This document shows positions 15,768 through 19,143 of a stretch of 19,143 nt of DNA, one piece after another. The stretch is from an uncultured Bacteroidota bacterium (GTDB lineage: Bacteria; Bacteroidota; Bacteroidia; Flavobacteriales; Flavobacteriaceae). Within the stretch, counting starts at the first letter, position 1. The number at the start of each line of letters is the position of its first letter. Location: assembly GCA_902509805.1 (NCBI GenBank), contig CABWZL010000014.1, positions 1-19,143 on the forward strand. Direction: 5' to 3'. The position numbers and the translations under genes are program-made. The notes below the pieces were generated by a model. It saw only the letters and a program-made list of their open reading frames with translations. It searched no databases and was not told the origin of the DNA.

Positions 15768-16634
15768 TTGCATTTATTAATTTACTTACTTACATATCCA
15801 CTAATTAAATTTATATCAATACTACCTTTTAAGTTAGTGTATAAACTATCAGACTTTCTTTCTTACCTACTTCATAAAGTTTTCAAGTACAGAATGAAAA
15901 CTGTTCAAAAAAACTTAAAATTAGTTTTTAATGATAAGGAAAAAAATGAACTAGAAGATATAGAAAAGAAGTTTTATAATCATTTCGCAGACATTAGCAT
16001 TGAAAGCATAAAAGCCTTTGGAATGAGTAAAAAGCAGATGAAAGAAAGATATACTTATGAGAATATTGAAATATTAGAGAAGATTCAGAAAAAAAATAAA
16101 AACATAATTCTTATTTGTGGTCATTATTCAAACTTTGAATGGCTTCTTTCAATTGGTTATAATGTTAAGGGCAATGGATATGGAATTTACACTCCAATGA
16201 CAAATAAGTATTTTGATAAGTTATTTAAAAAAATTAGAGGAAAACACAATGCTTTCCTTGTATCAAGATATCATATTAATGATTTCATGAATAACCTAGA
16301 TATTAATAAATATCATCTATTTGGCTTTGCTTCAGACCAGTCACCTAGAAAAATAGGAAAGTCTTATATAAGTGAATTTCTTGGCCATAAAGTGCCAATT
16401 TTTACAGGTGCTGAAAGATTTTCAAATGACTATGGCTTGTCAGTTGTTTTTGCAGATATAACAAGAACTAAAAGAGGCCACTACAAAACTAAATTTATAG
16501 AGATTATCGATAAAAAGGATACTACTTACAGTATTACAGACCAGTTTTTAAGGTTATTAGAAAATCAGATATATAGAGATCCTTCTCAATATTTTTGGAC
16601 GCATAATAGATTTAAGCACTTAAGAACTAATTGA
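15768..16634 (+). CDS. LpxL/HtrB-family lipid A acyltransferase
   Basis: A 288-residue inner-membrane enzyme of the lysophospholipid/lauroyl acyltransferase family, which adds a secondary acyl chain to a lipid A precursor. It has an N-terminal hydrophobic anchor (about 2-36), then the catalytic H-x4-E motif in GHYSNFEW (His119, Glu124), the GIYTPMTNKYFDK acceptor-side block, FASDQSPR near 190, and VPIFTGAERFS. Length is typical. The start is taken as TTG 15768, three bases after the previous stop; no ATG lies in frame before the conserved region begins, and TTG gives the expected hydrophobic N-terminus. In Bacteroidota such genes may act on lipid A or on other acylated lipids. The 3' end overlaps the converging phosphohexomutase gene by 15 nt. 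Confidence 0.88.
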   Translation: MHLLIYLLTYPLIKFISILPFKLVYKLSDFLSYLLHKVFKYRMKTVQKNLKLVFNDKEKNELEDIEKKFYNHFADISIESIKAFGMSKKQMKERYTYENIEILEKIQKKNKNIILICGHYSNFEWLLSIGYNVKGNGYGIYTPMTNKYFDKLFKKIRGKHNAFLVSRYHINDFMNNLDINKYHLFGFASDQSPRKIGKSYISEFLGHKVPIFTGAERFSNDYGLSVVFADITRTKRGHYKTKFIEIIDKKDTTYSITDQFLRLLENQIYRDPSQYFWTHNRFKHLRTN

Positions 16635-18008
16635 TTTTATCTCATTTTCAATTTTTAAAGCATACTTATCCGCAATATCCTGCGACTCTGCCTCAGCAAA
16701 AATTCTTATAATTGGTTCTGTATTTGATTTTCTCATATGCACCCAAGCATCTTCAAAATCTATTCTAACTCCATCTTCTGTATTAGGAGATAGTTCTGAA
16801 TAATTTTCAGTTATTACTTTAAAGGTATTATCAATTAAGTTTGAATCTTTTAAAATAATTTTTATTTTTTTCATAAAATACTCAGAATATTGACTTTTTA
16901 ATTCTGATACCTTACATTTCTTATCAACTAATAAAGCTAGAAAAAGAGCAATCCCGACTAAAGCATCTCTTCCATGATGTAATTCAGGATATATTATACC
17001 TCCCCCGCCTTCACCTCCTACAATAGAGTTTACCTCTTTCATCTTCTTAACAACATTCATTTCTCCAACAGGAGTTGAGTAATACTTTTGACCATATGAA
17101 ATAGTTAAATCTTTGAGTGCATTTGAAGAAGATAAGGTTGATACTGTATCACCTTTATTCTTTGATAAAACAAAGTCTGAACAAAATACTTGAGTATATT
17201 CTTCACCTAGAATTTTCCCATTCTCATCGAAAAAAACAAGCCTATCAACATCTGGATCAACAGCAACACCAAAGTCAGAGTTATTCACTTGGATTGACTT
17301 TGATAGATCTGTTAAGTTTTCAGCTAAAGGTTCAGGTGTGTGATTAAAAACTCCTTTTATTTCTGCATTTATAATATTGTATTTAATATTGAGCTTATCA
17401 AGCAATTTAGGTATTGCTATGGAGCCACCAGAATTAATCGCATCAGCACTAACAGATAGATTAAGTTCCCTGATTTCTTCTAATGGTAATATTTTTAAAT
17501 TTAAAATTGCATCTACATGATCGTCCATAAGTCTATCATATTCTCTAATAGAGCCAAGAGAATTATTAGAAGAAAAAAATTGGTTTTTTGATTCTGAATA
17601 TTCAATTAATTTTGATACATCTTCTCTTGATAAAAACTCACCATCAGAATTAAAAAATTTTAAACCATTATACTCTTCAGGATTATGACTTGCTGTTATC
17701 ATTAATCCTCCTACAGAATCATTATTTAAGACCCCCCAACATATAGTAGGTGTTGTTGACAATCCAGCATCTATAACATTGATTCCCATCGAGTTAAATG
17801 TAGAATTAACTATCGAATGGATCATGCTTCCAGATTTTCTCCCATCTCTTCCAGTCATAACTGTTAAACTAGAAGAGTTAGGGTTATTTTCTTTGATTAA
17901 TCTGGAAAAAGCAGAAATAGATGTTACAATATCAGCAGGTGTTAAATTTTCATTATTATTACCCCCTATTGTTCCTCTAAATCCTGATATATTTTTTATT
18001 AATGTCAT
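16620..18008 (-). CDS. Phosphohexomutase (GlmM / phosphomannomutase-phosphoglucomutase family)
   Basis: A 462-residue alpha-D-phosphohexomutase moving phosphate between the 1 and 6 positions of a sugar. The four family sites are present: TGRDGR near 52, the phosphoserine loop TASHNP (Ser107), the Mg-binding DPDVDR (251-256), the sugar-binding GEGGGG (332-337), and the phosphate-binding RKSNTEP (426-432). In Bacteroidota this length and pattern is usually annotated as phosphoglucosamine mutase (peptidoglycan and lipopolysaccharide precursor supply) or phosphomannomutase; sequence alone does not decide the sugar, so no symbol is given. The start ATG 18008 lies next to the divergent ggt spacer. 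Convergent with the acyltransferase gene, which it overlaps by 15 nt. Confidence 0.92.
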   Translation of the reverse strand: MTLIKNISGFRGTIGGNNNENLTPADIVTSISAFSRLIKENNPNSSSLTVMTGRDGRKSGSMIHSIVNSTFNSMGINVIDAGLSTTPTICWGVLNNDSVGGLMITASHNPEEYNGLKFFNSDGEFLSREDVSKLIEYSESKNQFFSSNNSLGSIREYDRLMDDHVDAILNLKILPLEEIRELNLSVSADAINSGGSIAIPKLLDKLNIKYNIINAEIKGVFNHTPEPLAENLTDLSKSIQVNNSDFGVAVDPDVDRLVFFDENGKILGEEYTQVFCSDFVLSKNKGDTVSTLSSSNALKDLTISYGQKYYSTPVGEMNVVKKMKEVNSIVGGEGGGGIIYPELHHGRDALVGIALFLALLVDKKCKVSELKSQYSEYFMKKIKIILKDSNLIDNTFKVITENYSELSPNTEDGVRIDFEDAWVHMRKSNTEPIIRIFAEAESQDIADKYALKIENEIKSISS

Positions 18009-18052
18009 ATGAAATGTAAATATATAAATTGTAAATTACACGAAATTTTAAT
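18009..18052. other. Short divergent spacer between phosphohexomutase and ggt
   Basis: This 44-base, very AT-rich spacer must contain both promoters. Leftward, TACATTTC (18018-18011) is one base from the TAnnTTTG box but only 2 bases from the ATG, so it would give a nearly leaderless transcript if used. Rightward, no exact box is seen; TAAATTG occurs within it but lacks one T. No hairpin or Shine-Dalgarno sequence is apparent. Confidence 0.3.
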
Positions 18053-19143
18053 ATGAAAAAATATATCCCATTTATCTTATCATTTTTTATACTTAGTTGT
18101 GGCAAATCATATAATCCTGCTGTTGTTTCTGCAAGAAAAGAAGCCTCTGATATAGGTGTTGAAATTATGAAAAAAGGTGGTAATGCATTTGATGCAATGG
18201 TAGCAGTACATCTAGCACTTGCTGTTACATATCCTATAGCTGGAAATATTGGTGGTGGAGGTTTTGTTGTATACCACACTTCTAATGGTGAAAGTGGTTC
18301 ACTTGACTTTAGGGAAAAAGCACCAGGAAAGGCATTTAAAGATATGTATTTAGATGATAATGGAGATGTTATTGAAGACATGAGTACTCTAGGTGGTGCA
18401 GCTGTTGGTGTTCCTGGATCAATATCAGGTATATTTGAAATTCATTCTAAATTTGGCTCTCTTCCAATCAAGGATCTTTTTCAACCTTCAATAGAGTTAG
18501 CAAAAAATGGTTTTGTTATTACCAAAAGACAAGAGTCAGCATTAAAAGACAAGATGAAAGATTTTATTAAAGTAAACGGAAATGAATCTCTGTTTTCAAA
18601 TAACTATCAAGAAGGTGATACTTTAAAAAATATAAATCTTTCTAACACTCTGGATAAAATTGCTAATAATGGTCCTAAAGCTTTTTATGAGGGTGAGATA
18701 GCCAAAATGATTGTTGATGAAGTTCAAGAAAGTGGAGGTATAATGACAGTTGATGATTTAAAAAATTATAATTCAGTTTGGAGAGATCCAATAAAATTTA
18801 AATATAAAGAGTTAGAAGTAATCTCTATGCCTCTTCCTTCCAGTGGAGGAATTCTTTTAGGTCAATTGTTAAAAGCTGTAGAAAGTTATGATATAGCTCA
18901 ATATGGTCATAACTCTGTTGAATCAATCCAGATAATGGTAGAAGCTGAAAGAAGAGCTTATGCTGATAGAAGTTTTTACATGGGTGATCCCGATTTTAAT
19001 AAACTTCCAGTATATGAATTAATGGATGATGAATATGTTAAAGCTCGAATGGAATCATTCTCTTGGGATAAAGCTACCCTTTCAAGCGATGTGTCTCATG
19101 GTGATTTAAAAACTATTAAAGAAAGTGATCAAACAACTCACTA
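18053..19143 (+). CDS. ggt: Gamma-glutamyltranspeptidase lipoprotein (3' end outside window)
   Basis: The first 363 codons are present; the frame is open at the right edge. MKKYIPFILSFFILSC is a lipoprotein signal (Cys16), so the enzyme is probably anchored in the envelope rather than soluble in the periplasm. Family motifs are KGGNAFDAMVA (41), GNIGGGGF (65), LDFREKAP (85) with Arg87 matching the glutamate-carboxylate-binding Arg, GGAAVGVPGS, and PLPSSGG. It would cleave the gamma-glutamyl bond of glutathione and transfer or hydrolyse the glutamyl group. The window ends in SDQTTH: Thr361, first Thr of TTH, aligns with the autocatalytic cleavage site and nucleophile (Thr391 in E. coli), so the small subunit is missing. 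The start ATG 18053 directly begins the signal. No neighbour in glutathione metabolism is seen. Confidence 0.93.
   Translation, partial: MKKYIPFILSFFILSCGKSYNPAVVSARKEASDIGVEIMKKGGNAFDAMVAVHLALAVTYPIAGNIGGGGFVVYHTSNGESGSLDFREKAPGKAFKDMYLDDNGDVIEDMSTLGGAAVGVPGSISGIFEIHSKFGSLPIKDLFQPSIELAKNGFVITKRQESALKDKMKDFIKVNGNESLFSNNYQEGDTLKNINLSNTLDKIANNGPKAFYEGEIAKMIVDEVQESGGIMTVDDLKNYNSVWRDPIKFKYKELEVISMPLPSSGGILLGQLLKAVESYDIAQYGHNSVESIQIMVEAERRAYADRSFYMGDPDFNKLPVYELMDDEYVKARMESFSWDKATLSSDVSHGDLKTIKESDQTTH

Noticed and set aside
17977..18381. Leftward open frame opposite the ggt 5' end
   Set aside because: It lies antisense to clear gamma-glutamyltranspeptidase motifs and has no recognisable domain.

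Overview
This is a strongly AT-rich, gene-dense window that most likely comes from a Bacteroidota genome, probably a marine Flavobacteriia-type organism. The evidence is many lipoproteins with a short signal and a Cys followed by K/E/D residues, almost no Shine-Dalgarno sequences, one good TAnnTTTG-type promoter box, an alpha-beta fused 2-oxoacid dehydrogenase E1, and a DUF4369-TlpA type lipoprotein. The species cannot be named from the sequence. There are no tRNA, rRNA, CRISPR or transposase genes, and no gene-free stretch longer than about 75 bases.

Left part (1-7689): a paralogous surface-lipoprotein locus. Three large minus-strand genes (4699 down to 1, spacers of 2-3 nt) encode lipoproteins with divergent InlB-like beta repeats; the two complete ones add a seven-motif FG-GAP/VCBS calcium-type beta-propeller. 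The most upstream of these has an intact 671-codon frame, but its start codon appears as ATT where its aligned paralog has ATG. Diverging from it at 4748 is a single-pass membrane protein whose cytoplasmic tail looks like an OmpR/ToxR-type winged helix, so it may be a membrane-tethered regulator. Converging on that gene is a second minus-strand array (7689 down to 6061) of four small lipoproteins. Each has one repeat domain carrying a variable insert, and all are joined by identical 8-nt overlaps.

Middle (7725-14576): a tightly packed minus-strand housekeeping run. In transcription order it encodes an FAD-linked 2-hydroxyacid dehydrogenase, aroC (chorismate synthase), an SDF-family dicarboxylate/amino-acid symporter, ung (uracil-DNA glycosylase), a fused E1 of a branched-chain 2-oxoacid or pyruvate dehydrogenase, and a DUF1569 (DinB-fold) protein. 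Overlaps and short spacers (30 nt or less) suggest an operon, and only 35 nt separate it from the small-lipoprotein array.

Right part (14577-19143): a divergent spacer with a TAAATTTG box leads rightward into a TlpA/ResA-like thioredoxin lipoprotein and an LpxL/HtrB-family acyltransferase. A converging minus-strand phosphohexomutase (GlmM/ManB family) overlaps the acyltransferase end by 15 nt. Finally, a rightward gamma-glutamyltranspeptidase lipoprotein is cut by the window edge just after its predicted catalytic Thr. The lipoproteins and lipid A acyltransferase concern the envelope, and the rest is ordinary core metabolism and repair. The unexplained biology is in the left 7.7 kb.
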